The notes: a model not told the origin generated them from the letters alone. 64,000 nucleotides of DNA from Anaerolineae bacterium (GCA_022824365.1 JAJEAA010000023.1:1-64000), one strand, 5' to 3'. Positions 42,420 to 50,993 are shown, numbered from the stretch's first letter. Made by a program: numbers and translations.

Positions 42420-43549
42420 GCAACCAGGGCTGATGCTCTATTTATGTACATCGCGCATGCATCTTCCACTACTCCGGCGTCAGCTTCGCAGTCACAGACT
42501 CCAAAATGCGGACACCGAGCCGCCGCCTCAACGGTCCCGGCGATCGCTTATGTTACGTACGCAAAAGGGCGCGATCATCAGAATGATCAGAACACGCACA
42601 ATTCCCATGGCGACGGCGTAACACATCCGGCGTTTTGTACAGGATTAGAGTTTCAGTGGTTAGTTCGAGATCTTGCCATGCAAAGCATTGAGGGTGCGCG
42701 CGACGAACCTGCTACCGCGTACCACGTCCGATTCTGCTAATCCCCGCTCATTAGGGGAGAATCCCGACCTGCCAGGTCAAAGCATTATCACTCTCATCCA
42801 TGCCGGGATCTCGGTCGGTTCATAAGCGCTCACCAGCGCCCGGGTGGAACCATCATGCACGCCGATATAAATCTGCGTTGTCTTGACATCAACTTGCCCA
42901 GGAATCTGCCGGTGTCAACGGGCTTATCACCTGTGACGTAGCGCGAACGGTGGACATTGCGCCTGTCCACCGGGGTCGCCACACCTATCCGCGCATGGGC
43001 GATCCAGACAGCGACGGCGTCGTGAGCGAATTTTCGCCGCAGTGGTAACACTGCAACCACTTTTGTACAGCCGGAGACCGGGATTGATCCCAATTGCCAG
43101 TCTGTATTCATAGCGCGGCGTGTGCAGGCTGAATTGCTAAGTATGGACGCGCACCATTGTTGCGCACAACATCGGCAAGGATCGGCGAGCGTACCCAAAT
43201 GCACTAAATTGTCGCAACCTAGTATATTCACGACACTCCCGACCTGTGGCGAGACAATGGCTGCCGCATGACTCACGATAACTTCGCCGCTGAAGGCGAT
43301 GAGGGGCTTCGTTCGCGAACTGACCTCGGTGTCAGGACTCAGCTTCTTGTCATGCACCGGTTGCTTCACAGAAGCGGGCTTTCGTGAAGCAAACTAGGGG
43401 TAGTGTATCTGCGGCTTATGCGGCACCCGGCAGGTCCTTTTGTCTTGGACTAGGATGGTTTCTACTTCACCACCGCCATACCCGCGTCGGCTGTGTCTTC
43501 GTTTAACAATCGCCGAAGATCGCAGCCGTTGACCCAGCGCCGCAGCTTA
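42420..43549. other. Gene-poor stretch
   Basis: About 1.1 kb between the hydrolase and the toxin gene. A 179-codon minus-strand frame (42830-43369) exists, but its residue use (many Cys, Arg, no hydrophobic pattern) does not look like a protein. It contains the right copy of the hairpin repeat. I see no RNA gene. Confidence 0.55.
43355..43395 (+). repeat. Hairpin repeat, right copy
   Basis: TTGCTTCAC and GTGAAGCAA form perfect 9-bp arms, extended inward (GAAG pairing with CTTT with wobble) to a stem of about 14 bp. It matches 28185-28225 at 36 of 41 positions. Confidence 0.6.
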
Positions 43550-43891
43550 TCACATTGAGTCGTCAATGAAGCTGATGAGGTCCTGATAATGGCGGCCCAA
43601 GTTGCTTCGGGTGAACAGAATCCGTACGATATAGATCTGGTCATCGACGTGTTGGTAGACAAGGAAGTGCTGCTCTACTTTGGCCAGGAGTAGATCATCC
43701 GGGATTTCGACATGCCGGCGACCGATTCCAGGCATAACCCTGATGCGTTGGATGCCATCGGCCAGCTTGCTTAGGTAGGCGTCAACTTGCACTTCGCCGA
43801 ACTTATCTAAGGTGTAGCGGCGAATATCTGCGAGGTCATTCCTAGCTTCCGGCGAAAACTCAACCGAGGGTATCTGCGGGTTTTTGGTCAT
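43550..43891 (-). CDS. RelE/ParE-type toxin
   Basis: A 113-residue protein with the ParE pattern: VEFSPEARNDLADIRRYTLDKFGEVQ, then IQRIRVMPGIGRRH, and the strand pair FLVYQHVDDQIYIVRILFTR ending with RHYQDL. ParE relatives poison gyrase and RelE relatives cut ribosome-bound mRNA; the family cannot be split by eye. It overlaps the antitoxin gene by 32 bp. Confidence 0.85.
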   Translation of the reverse strand: MTKNPQIPSVEFSPEARNDLADIRRYTLDKFGEVQVDAYLSKLADGIQRIRVMPGIGRRHVEIPDDLLLAKVEQHFLVYQHVDDQIYIVRILFTRSNLGRHYQDLISFIDDSM

Positions 43892-44159
43892 CGCTTATCG
43901 GAATGTTGGCTTCGTCTCGCTCTTGGGCCCAGCGCTTCGCGTCTTCGAGAAATGTATCCGGATTGAAGGGAGTTCCTTCACCGTCTGTTACACGATCTAG
44001 CGACCGGTGGCAGCTGGCCCGAAATTCCGCTAGCTCGCGCTGGCGCTTCTCATCGTAAGTCGCTACTCCGTTCAGCCATTCTCCAACTGAAACGTTGGCG
44101 GCTTCTGCTCTCTGCCGAGCCAACTCCCAATCTTCCTGGTACGTTATGTCCGGCTGCAT
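43860..44159 (-). CDS. Antitoxin partner of the RelE/ParE toxin
   Basis: A 99-residue protein, rich in Glu/Asp/Arg, with a helical N-terminal part (EDWELARQRAEAANVSVGEW) like a ribbon-helix-helix or ParD-like dimer, and an extended charged C-terminal part suited to toxin binding. AGAGGA precedes the ATG. Its position immediately before a RelE/ParE toxin and the overlap decide the call; I do not recognise the subfamily. Confidence 0.6.
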   Translation of the reverse strand: MQPDITYQEDWELARQRAEAANVSVGEWLNGVATYDEKRQRELAEFRASCHRSLDRVTDGEGTPFNPDTFLEDAKRWAQERDEANIPISDDQKPADTLG

Positions 44160-44195
44160 GTTCGATCCTCTGCCGTCTTCTTACGACACTTGATC

Positions 44196-44226
44196 ATTAT
44201 ACCCGATTTCACAATTCAATTTCCAA
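44196..44226 (-). promoter_or_regulatory. Promoter of the toxin-antitoxin pair
   Basis: A perfect minus-strand TATAAT (44196-44201) with a weaker TTGGAA (44221-44226) at 19 bp, 37 bp before the antitoxin start. Confidence 0.45.
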
Positions 44227-44307
44227 GTATACAGCCGTAGTGGCGAGAAACAGTCGCGGCATATTATGACGCTTGGCAAGCTTGTTTTCTCGCGGCGTAG
44301 TAACTTG

Positions 44308-44336
44308 TTGACATCTGCGAAGGCCCGGGTTAACAT
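44308..44336 (+). promoter_or_regulatory. Promoter of a possible small RNA
   Basis: TTGACA (44308-44313), 17-bp spacer and TAACAT (44331-44336). A terminator lies only 50 bp downstream. Confidence 0.45.
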
Positions 44337-44342
44337 GGAAAC

Positions 44343-44419
44343 ATCGTACGACCTTGACGGGGCAAATGTGTGTGTGCGAACCCGAGGACGCGCTTTGACA
44401 GACGCGTCCATATTTTTTT
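44343..44419 (+). ncRNA. Candidate small RNA of about 77 nt
   Basis: The start is inferred as 7 bp after the -10 box at 44331-44336, and the end as the T-run of the terminator at 44386-44419. No protein gene lies between the two signals; a 28-codon frame from ATG 44335 reads through the hairpin to a TAA and would be an alternative (a tiny peptide). The element is divergent from the toxin-antitoxin pair at 43550-44159. No family is recognised. Confidence 0.3.
44386..44419 (+). terminator. Intrinsic terminator
   Basis: GGACGCG (44386-44392) pairs with CGCGTCC (44403-44409) and is followed by ATA and seven T. Confidence 0.75.
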
Positions 44420-44654
44420 AAGGTCATTGTTGTTGCTGTAAGCTTGTCAGCCAACCGATCTAACTTGGTCCAGCATCCTAGCGCTTATCCCACCTTTCGC
44501 CTTACCACGCATGCCATCGGCTTGTGCGTGATGGCGTTCCTGATCCGCTATATTCGTGGTTTTTCGTGTGCCTGGTGGATCAATCTCCACGAGATCGGCA
44601 TGTCACCTTGGCGGAGTCGCGCTCACATGGAGCAGCGCAGTGGATCACTAGATT

Positions 44655-45023
44655 ATGAATTACAATGCGAACGGCCAACAGGGGGCTACAGAGCAAGCCC
44701 GACTGGAAACAAATGGCCGCCCAGACGATCCCACCTCGGACGATATACGACAGCGGCGCGACCAGATTATCGCGCTCGCGCGGCAATACCGCGGCCGCTA
44801 AGTCGCCGTGTTGGGGGAGCCGGTACGCGGGGAAATGGGAGCGGATGGCGATATCGACTTCCTGGTTGAGTTCGAAACCGGCTACAAGCTGCGCGACCAC
44901 ATTCGGCTGACCCAAGGCTTGCAGCTGCAGCGTCTGTTAGGCCGGCGCGTGGACGTGGTAGATCGTCGTTGCTTGCGTGAAGAATATCGGGCGACCATTC
45001 TGAAGGAAGCTCAAAGCCTGTGA
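44655..45023 (+). pseudogene. MNT-type minimal nucleotidyltransferase (MntA-like) with an in-frame stop
   Basis: From ATG 44655 a leader with RRDQIIALARQYRGR leads to TAA at 44799-44801, where the family has the strand before the GS motif. The same frame continues as VAVLGEPVRGEMGADGDIDF, LVEFE, LQRLLGRRVDVVDRRCLREE, the MntA core with its DxD. The canonical GSxxRG motif reads GEPVRG, losing the Ser. MntA AMPylates and inactivates its HEPN toxin. A nonsense codon and motif decay indicate a pseudogene. Confidence 0.7.
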
Positions 45024-45065
45024 CAAAAGACCAGCGTCCCTACTGCCGCTGGGCGAGCGGCTTTC

Positions 45066-45221
45066 ATGATGTCGGAATTGCTGCAGGATGGAGCCATCCG
45101 CAGCTTTGAAGGAATTGACGAAGTTGCCAAGCGTCTGGACCCGGCACTTACAGAGCGCTGCCCACAAATTATCTCGAGTGACTACGCTGGCTTCCGTGAT
45201 GTCCTGATTCACCGTATTTGA
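45066..45221 (+). pseudogene. HEPN toxin (HepT-like) C-terminal remnant
   Basis: A 51-codon frame ending at TGA 45219-45221 contains IDEVAKRLDPALTERCP and YAGFRDVLIHRI. The latter corresponds to the HEPN RxxxxH active motif, seen as RDVLIH. The N-terminal helices of a roughly 110-residue HepT are missing. It lies just after the MntA-like remnant, the normal order of the pair. Confidence 0.6.
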
Positions 45222-45230
45222 GACCACACC

Positions 45231-45314
45231 ATGACTCTAGAAATTCGAGAACACATTAAATTACGAGGGGAAAACCCGCTGGATGCGACAGTCGCCGGGA
45301 CCCATTACAAAGCC
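45231..45314 (+). pseudogene. DUF433-like antitoxin 5' fragment
   Basis: An ATG at 45231 opens a fragment nearly identical to the start of the 27720 gene (IREHIKLRGENPLDATVAGT, then HYKA), and cuts off at 45314, where sequence of a PIN-domain gene begins. Confidence 0.8.
45238..45314 (+). repeat. 77-bp perfect direct repeat, right copy
   Basis: Identical to 27727-27803. Its right end at 45314 is exactly the junction with a PIN-domain fragment. Confidence 0.9.
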
Positions 45315-45321
45315 AGCTACG

Positions 45322-45531
45322 CCCTTGATGGATCGGTTAGCGCTAACCGATGAGGATTGGCAAGTGGCCACGCAATTGTAGGCGACCATGCGGAATCGGG
45401 GGAGGCATTTCTCCGATGTTGACCTGCTGATCGCCGCCCTGGCCCAACGCTTGGACGCTGTAGTTGTGACACTTGATAATGTCTTCGCCGCTCTGCCGGT
45501 TCAGCGTGAAGACTGGCGTGCGTCCCAATAG
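45322..45531 (+). pseudogene. VapC-like PIN-domain toxin, 3' fragment with in-frame stop
   Basis: The frame reads LMDRLALTDEDWQVATQL, then TAG at 45376 region, then RHFSDVDLLIAALAQRLD, AVVVTLDNVF and a final REDWRAS before TAG 45529-45531. DVDLLIAALA and TLD carry the C-terminal PIN acidic residues. The N-terminal half is missing and the frame is interrupted, so it is inactive. A 20-bp perfect palindrome (45332-45351) lies within it. Confidence 0.6.
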
Positions 45532-45556
45532 AAGGTATCTAGTGCCGTTTGATTCA

Positions 45557-46318
45557 CTATTTTAGACGATTGCTGTATTCGGCTAGCTTACCGTGCTCCT
45601 CGCTAGAGAGCGCACGATGATATACCGCCAGACCACCTATGACACCGTTAAAGAAGTTGCCTGCTTCGCCTGAGCGTTGGACGCCGCCTACGGTGAAGTC
45701 GCCACCGTGCTCGCCGCCATCGAAGATGCCAGCGGGATAATGGTATGGGTTCCTGTCGCCGCGCCTGTCCAGTCGACCGTTGAGGTAACAGCGTATATGG
45801 CGGCCGTCATAGCTGAACGCGACACAGACCCAACGATTGAAGCTTACAGCTGTCGCGCCAATAGAGGCATCCATACAATACTTGTAGCCGGGGGTCGGCC
45901 CGCCCACAGATGATATGTGACCGCAGACCTGATCGCCGCTATCCCAAATCCGCAAATCGAGAAACAAGCAGTATTGACGCCGCCTTCGCGTTTCATCCCA
46001 GATGCCCGCGATCGCTTGGCAAGAATCTGTCAACGGCATTGCGACGCGCTTCAACCAGGCGACGACAGTCACTTGAGCGTCACGACCATGGATGTCCAGC
46101 TCGTGGCAGTCGGCGCGGGGAAGCCTGAACCACTGCCCATGCCGTAGCAACGCCGCTCGCTCACCGAAGACGCCGCCTGAGACGACTCCGACCGGACCGC
46201 CCATCTCCATGAGCGCGTAGGGGCGGCGCCCTCTGGCCAAGCGATCAAGGCCCGCTTCTTCCTGGAAATCCCAGAAAGCTACGAGGTCGGGGATAGCGAA
46301 CGGTTGCGGCGGATTCAT
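45557..46318 (-). CDS. LamG/concanavalin A-like domain protein
   Basis: A 253-residue protein with a LamG jelly roll: LVAFWDFQEEAG at the start, VTVVAWLKR, RWVCVAFSYDGRHIRCYLNG, and FFNGVIGGLAVYHRALSSEE at the end. Such domains bind carbohydrate or are used as appended modules; here it stands alone without a signal peptide. It is 66 bp downstream of the amidohydrolase gene on the same strand and is probably co-transcribed with it. Confidence 0.8.
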   Translation of the reverse strand: MNPPQPFAIPDLVAFWDFQEEAGLDRLARGRRPYALMEMGGPVGVVSGGVFGERAALLRHGQWFRLPRADCHELDIHGRDAQVTVVAWLKRVAMPLTDSCQAIAGIWDETRRRRQYCLFLDLRIWDSGDQVCGHISSVGGPTPGYKYCMDASIGATAVSFNRWVCVAFSYDGRHIRCYLNGRLDRRGDRNPYHYPAGIFDGGEHGGDFTVGGVQRSGEAGNFFNGVIGGLAVYHRALSSEEHGKLAEYSNRLK

Positions 46319-46384
46319 TTCAATCTATCATGTTCGGCGGGCAATACTCGTCAAAAACAGTCGCGGTTGCCTTTAGCACAGCGC

Positions 46385-47449
46385 TTAGTCGAGACAGTAC
46401 AGACGGCGGGCATTCTCGCTCATGACACGAGCGCGCATCGATTCGGGGAACATGCGCCCAGCGAAGTCCGGCGTATCGCCATCCCAATGGGGATAATCAC
46501 TGGAAAACATCAACATGTTCTCGGCGTCAAACATCTCAAGCATGGCGCGAAAATGTCGAACGTTTTCCGGTTCCTCCACCGGCTGCGTGCTCATCATCAC
46601 ATGATCTTGAATCACCGCGCTGGGCGGCCGGTCCAGCCACGGCGATGTCATGCGCAGCGCCTTCCAATTCTTGTCCAGACGCCACATCAAAGGCGGCAGC
46701 CACATTACGCCGCCTTCGAGCAGGACGACTTTTAGCGTCGGGAATGCTTGAAACACACCCTCAGTGACCAGGCTAAGGAGTTGGCTCTGATATATGGTAG
46801 ACAAGCCAGTATGCCATTCTAGGTAGGAGCTGGGGTAGCCTGTCGCCATTGGCTGGCCCGATATGCCCGTGCCTTCCGGACCCGGGTGCAGCGCCACCGG
46901 CAAATCATGTTCAGCCGCCGCTTCAAAGATCGGATGAAAATAGCGATTGCCGTAGGCCAGCGGCGAGCCGCCAGGCAGCAGCACATGCGCCACCCGTGGA
47001 TGATCGCCGAGCCGATGGATCTCGCGCGCGGCCAGTTGCGGATCGCTCAAGGCGACTTGAATGGACGCCAGGAATCGCGCATCGACTGGCAGCCAATCTT
47101 CAATCAGGACATCGTTGAAGGCGGAGATCACGCTGGCCGCGTAATTCGGCTCCGGCGAGAGGGGCATTCCGATATGGGGGTTGTTGAGGATGCCGTATTC
47201 CAGGTTGTAGGCATCGAAGTGGTGCAGCGCTATGGCATCCGGGCTCACGTAGATTGGCGTACCATCGTCGAGCACGGCATCCCGGCGCATGACATCGTTG
47301 GGATTCCAGTAACCCAATCCTCCGGCGCTGCGGTTGCCGCTGGCAAAACGGGTACGCCACGGCTCGGGCAAGAAGTCCAGCACACGAACCGAATCGATGA
47401 TCGGGTGGACATCAACATCTATGACTGTTGGCGACATATCCGATTTCAT
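46385..47449 (-). CDS. Amidohydrolase 2 family (ACMSD-like) metal-dependent hydrolase/decarboxylase
   Basis: A 354-residue relative of the 3435 product: N-terminal VIDVDVHPI, middle LPVALHPGPEGTG, EGVFQAFPTLKVVLLEGG, and the C-terminal MFSSDYPHWDGDTP with the metal Asp. AGGA lies 6 bases before the ATG at 47449. The same AFPTLK...W..P.MWR.D.NWKALR layout occurs in both paralogues. It diverges from a sugar ABC importer. Its reaction is unknown. Confidence 0.85.
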   Translation of the reverse strand: MKSDMSPTVIDVDVHPIIDSVRVLDFLPEPWRTRFASGNRSAGGLGYWNPNDVMRRDAVLDDGTPIYVSPDAIALHHFDAYNLEYGILNNPHIGMPLSPEPNYAASVISAFNDVLIEDWLPVDARFLASIQVALSDPQLAAREIHRLGDHPRVAHVLLPGGSPLAYGNRYFHPIFEAAAEHDLPVALHPGPEGTGISGQPMATGYPSSYLEWHTGLSTIYQSQLLSLVTEGVFQAFPTLKVVLLEGGVMWLPPLMWRLDKNWKALRMTSPWLDRPPSAVIQDHVMMSTQPVEEPENVRHFRAMLEMFDAENMLMFSSDYPHWDGDTPDFAGRMFPESMRARVMSENARRLYCLD

Positions 47450-47756
47450 CGTAGATCCTGCCTCGGCTCAAGCGAGACAAGCGCAGCCGGACGCCTGCAC
47501 ATTCGGAGGCCGACATAAACTTGAGCGCGGTCGATTTGACAGACAGTGGCCGATTAGCTAAGCTCTTTCCGATACTTGAAACCATCTCGCTCGATTATAT
47601 GCCGCTGGCGGAAAGGAGGCAACCATCCTCGATTCAGGTCAGCAACGGGCCCCGTACCGTCTGACCAGCACTAATGTCGCCAAGTCGCGCGGAGACCACA
47701 TCACACATCACCCCGATAAATATGCGCGCATAAATAAATGGATAGGAGCCATTGTC
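47450..47756. promoter_or_regulatory. Divergent regulatory region of the amidohydrolase and sugar importer
   Basis: A 307-bp gap. It contains a plus-strand TTGACA with only a weak -10, and a perfect 12-bp palindrome TATGCGCGCATA (47721-47732) that lies 25 bp before the binding-protein ATG and could be an operator. TAGGAG serves as ribosome site for 47757. No gene seen. Confidence 0.35.
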
Positions 47757-49121
47757 ATGAATAAGCACTTATCACGACGGGATTTTCTTAAGCTGTCCGC
47801 GGCGGGCAGCGCGCTGTTAGCGTCTGGTTTGCCCGCTTTGGCGCAAGACACAGAAGAATTGCTCGTCTATTGGCGGAACAATCCGCGCGAAATTGAGACG
47901 ATGGAGCAGGCTTTCACGGACTTTACAGCCGCGAACGCCGGCTTCAGCGTCAATTTCCAGCAAGCCGCCGGCGGCTTGGAAGGTGATGCCCGCTTGCAAG
48001 CCCTTTTCGCCGCGGGCACCCCGCCCGAGGTATTCGCGTCGGTCTTCCATGCCGGCCTGGTCGATTATGTCTACCGCGACTTCGTTGCCGACCTGACGCC
48101 GCTGATCGAAAGCGACGCCCTCGATCAATCCGATTATTTTGATGTCGCGCTGGAAACTTTCACCTTCGGCGGCAAACAATTTGGCATCCCGCGCGGCGGC
48201 ATTCCATCGCCCCTCTTCTATAACAAAGACCTCTTTGATGAAGCCGGGCTTCCTTACCCGCCCACCGATTGGGAGGACGAATCCTGGACCTGGGACAAGA
48301 TGCTGGAATACGCGCACGCCCTCACAAAACGCGAAGGCCCGCGCACGACGCAATACGGCATCGTCATCGGTTCCATCCTCAGTTGGAATCAGTGGCCGAT
48401 GCTCTGGGGCTCGCAGATTTTCCCCGATTCCGCCTTTAACTACGGTTTGACGCGCGAGCACAACTTCCGCGATCCGGTCGTGGTGAACAGCCTGCAAAGC
48501 ATGGTCGATCTGATATGGAAGGAAGAAGTCGCGCCTACGCCCGAAGTCAGCGGCGGCTTTGGCTTCTTCGGGCCATTCAACAACGGCCTGGCAGCTATGT
48601 ACATTCACTTGGGCGCGTATACGGTCGCCAACAATGCCGAATTCAACTGGGGTGTCGCCGCCTTGCCGCGCGGAGTACCATCGGCGCAGCAGCGGTCCAC
48701 TACCTTTACCGGCCCCTTCTTGATCGGCAACGGCAGCAATGTTGAAGGCGCATGGGAACTGGTGAAATACCTGACCGGCGTTGACGGCCAGCGCACTATC
48801 ATGCAGGGCGCGGTGGTCGGCACCAGCCGGCAGTCCTTGCTCGAAGAATGGTTCGGCGCTATGAGCCCGCCAACTGACGAGCTCCTGGCGGTGCAGGCCG
48901 GTGGCTACAAGCACGGTCTCGAATCGCCCAACGTCCGCCTGGTCGGCTGGGGAGAGATCGCCACCCTGCTTAGCTCGGAATTCGATCTCATGATGCTGGG
49001 CGAGCGATCGGCCCAGGAGGCGGTCGATGCGCTAGCGCCGAAGCTCGATACCCTGTTGAACGAGATTTACGACAACAACATCGACAAGGCGCGCCAAGTC
49101 TTCCCCGATTTCCCCGAATAG
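47757..49121 (+). CDS. Sugar ABC transporter substrate-binding protein (family 1), Tat-type signal
   Basis: A 454-residue binding protein. The N-terminus has a twin-arginine signal SRRDFLKLSAAGSALLASG with cleavage near PALAQ, so it is probably exported folded. Family-1 features include FTDFTAANAGFSVNFQQ, RLQALFAAGTPPEVF, QFGIPRGGIPSPLFYNKDLF and the central W-rich ligand-binding stretch. It should supply a sugar or oligosaccharide to the UgpA/UgpE-type permeases that follow. No ATPase gene is adjacent, so a shared MsmK/MalK-type ATPase elsewhere is needed. Confidence 0.92.
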   Translation: MNKHLSRRDFLKLSAAGSALLASGLPALAQDTEELLVYWRNNPREIETMEQAFTDFTAANAGFSVNFQQAAGGLEGDARLQALFAAGTPPEVFASVFHAGLVDYVYRDFVADLTPLIESDALDQSDYFDVALETFTFGGKQFGIPRGGIPSPLFYNKDLFDEAGLPYPPTDWEDESWTWDKMLEYAHALTKREGPRTTQYGIVIGSILSWNQWPMLWGSQIFPDSAFNYGLTREHNFRDPVVVNSLQSMVDLIWKEEVAPTPEVSGGFGFFGPFNNGLAAMYIHLGAYTVANNAEFNWGVAALPRGVPSAQQRSTTFTGPFLIGNGSNVEGAWELVKYLTGVDGQRTIMQGAVVGTSRQSLLEEWFGAMSPPTDELLAVQAGGYKHGLESPNVRLVGWGEIATLLSSEFDLMMLGERSAQEAVDALAPKLDTLLNEIYDNNIDKARQVFPDFPE

Positions 49122-49137
49122 GCCGAAACTGGACGCC

Positions 49138-49166
49138 GAGAGTCAGGCTTCGCGAGCCTGGCTCTC
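49138..49166 (+). terminator. Stem-loop between binding-protein and permease genes
   Basis: GAGAGTCAGGCT (49138-49149) pairs with AGCCTGGCTCTC (49155-49166), a 12-bp stem with one wobble pair and a 5-base loop, followed by TTGCT. It is 16 bp after the binding-protein stop. It is likely a partial terminator or 3'-end stabiliser. Confidence 0.65.
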
Positions 49167-49176
49167 TTGCTGAACG

Positions 49177-50097
49177 GTGCTGAAATTGCTCACAAAGCTG
49201 AAGACCATGCGCTCGCGCGAGGCGATGTACCTCTACCTCTTCATCGCCCCAGGCTTGCTGGGCATGATTCTCTTTCATCTAGCGCCGATGGTTGCGTCGC
49301 TTGGCTTGAGTTTCACCGAATACGAGATCACCTCTCCGCCTGAATTTGTCGGCTTTGAGAATTATCACCGCATGCTTTTTGTCGACGAGCTGGTGGGGAA
49401 ATCGCTTTCCGTCACCGCGATATACGCGGTCGTCGGCGTGCCAATACGCCTGTTCCTTCAGCTATTCCTGGCCATACTGTTGAACCGCAAGATTGCCGGC
49501 ATTCGTCTTTTTCGGGCCATCTTATACTTCCCGAGTGTTGTAGCCGGTGTGGCGATCGCGCTAGGCTGGATCTTGCTGCTGAACCCGACCTACGGCGCTG
49601 TCAACCATATTCTGTGGGAGCTGTTCGGCATCATAGGTCCCCGTTGGCTAAATAGCACACAGTGGGTGATTCCTGGTCTGTTGCTGATGAGCCTCTGGGG
49701 AATAGGCCCCGGCATTGTCATAAACCTGGCCGGGCTGCAAGGCATCTCGCCCGAACTCTATGAAGCGGCTGAAATCGACGGCGCAAGCGGCGTTCGCAAA
49801 TTTCTCCACATTACCTTGCCTATGATGTCGCCGATCTTGATGTTCAACCTGGTCATGGGTATCGTCTCGAACTTCCAGATCTTCACCCAGGCTTATGTCA
49901 TGACCGGCGGCGGACCGGCGAATTCGTCGCTTTTCTTCGTGCTATACCTGTATCGCAATGCCTTCGAGTTCTTCAAGATGGGTTACGCCTCGGCCTTGGC
50001 CTGGCTGCTATTCGCCATCATTCTGATCCTGACCCTGGCTGTGTTCCGCTCGTCGCCGCTGTGGGTGTATTATGAGGCGAAGCGAGAAAGAAACTGA
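49177..50097 (+). CDS. Sugar ABC transporter permease (UgpA/MalF type)
   Basis: A 306-residue six-helix permease: MYLYLFIAPGLLGMILFHLAP opening, FRAILYFPSVVAGVAIALGW, and the coupling motif EAAEIDGASGVRKFLHITLPM. The start is probably GTG 49177; an ATG at 49207 is also possible, since the family often begins within 15 residues of the first helix. It overlaps the next permease by 1 bp. Confidence 0.92.
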   Translation: MLKLLTKLKTMRSREAMYLYLFIAPGLLGMILFHLAPMVASLGLSFTEYEITSPPEFVGFENYHRMLFVDELVGKSLSVTAIYAVVGVPIRLFLQLFLAILLNRKIAGIRLFRAILYFPSVVAGVAIALGWILLLNPTYGAVNHILWELFGIIGPRWLNSTQWVIPGLLLMSLWGIGPGIVINLAGLQGISPELYEAAEIDGASGVRKFLHITLPMMSPILMFNLVMGIVSNFQIFTQAYVMTGGGPANSSLFFVLYLYRNAFEFFKMGYASALAWLLFAIILILTLAVFRSSPLWVYYEAKRERN

Positions 50098-50993
50098 TGG
50101 GTATCGGGTCAGCGGACTACTTCTCAGAACGACAAGAAGAATTGCGGTCGGTGCGCCGCCGGCGCCGAATGCGCACCTTCCTGATATACGCTGTGCTGAT
50201 CATTCTCAGTATAATCGCGCTGTTGCCTGTCATGTGGATGGTTTCGATCTCGCTGACGCCGCTGAACAAGGTCTTCCAATACCCGCCACGCTTGATCCCC
50301 GATCCCCTGAGCTTGACGGGCTACCACGAAGCCGTTACCCTGTTTCCCTTCTTCCGCTATTTTCTCAATACGTCTTTCATGACGGCCGCCAGGGTCATTG
50401 GCACGGTCTTCTCTGCCTCCCTGGTCGCCTATGGTTTCGCCCGTTATGACGGACCTCTGAAAGAAGTCCTCTTTGTCTTCATTTTGACACCGATATTCTT
50501 GCCCGAGCAGGTAACGCTGATACCGCTTTTTGTCGGCTATACTCGCCTGGGCTGGATCGATACTTACAATCCCCTGGTGCTGCCGGCTTTCTTCGGCGGG
50601 AGCGCGGTTTACATCTTCTTGCTGCGTCAATTCTTCATGACGATTCCCACGGATTTGGACGATGCCGCGCGGATTGACGGCGCCAGCGAATTCGCGATCT
50701 ACTGGCGTATCATCCTGCCGCTGGCGAAACCTGCATTGGCTACCGTCGCGATCTTCACATTCATGGCAAGCTGGAACGACTTTCTGGGTCCTTTGATCTA
50801 TTTGACCTCCAAAGAGAATCTGCCGCTCAGCGTTGGACTCTCACGTTTCCTCGGGGAATCGGGTACAACACTGTGGAACAGTCTGATGGCGGCTGCGATC
50901 TTGACTGTGCTTCCGCCGATACTGCTCTTTGTGTTTGCCCAAAAGTACATCATGCAGGGCATCGCCATCACCGGCGGTGGCGCAAAAGGGTAG
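50097..50993 (+). CDS. Sugar ABC transporter permease (UgpE/MalG type)
   Basis: A 298-residue partner permease: basic leader with RSVRRRRRM, first helix, the FRYFLNTSFMTAARV loop, VAYGFARYDGPLKEVLF and the coupling motif DAARIDGASEFAIYWRIILPL. It ends QKYIMQGIAITGGGAKG, the usual MalG-type tail. It is the last gene of the operon; no ATPase follows. Confidence 0.92.
   Translation: MGIGSADYFSERQEELRSVRRRRRMRTFLIYAVLIILSIIALLPVMWMVSISLTPLNKVFQYPPRLIPDPLSLTGYHEAVTLFPFFRYFLNTSFMTAARVIGTVFSASLVAYGFARYDGPLKEVLFVFILTPIFLPEQVTLIPLFVGYTRLGWIDTYNPLVLPAFFGGSAVYIFLLRQFFMTIPTDLDDAARIDGASEFAIYWRIILPLAKPALATVAIFTFMASWNDFLGPLIYLTSKENLPLSVGLSRFLGESGTTLWNSLMAAAILTVLPPILLFVFAQKYIMQGIAITGGGAKG

Noticed and set aside
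42830..43369. 179-codon minus-strand frame
   Set aside because: Residue use is unlike proteins (many Cys/Arg/Ser), with no ribosome site and no recognisable motif.
46213..46240. GTAGGGGCGGC-like sequence resembling the palindromic repeats
   Set aside because: It lies within the LamG coding sequence in frame, has no pairing arm, and is best explained by codons.
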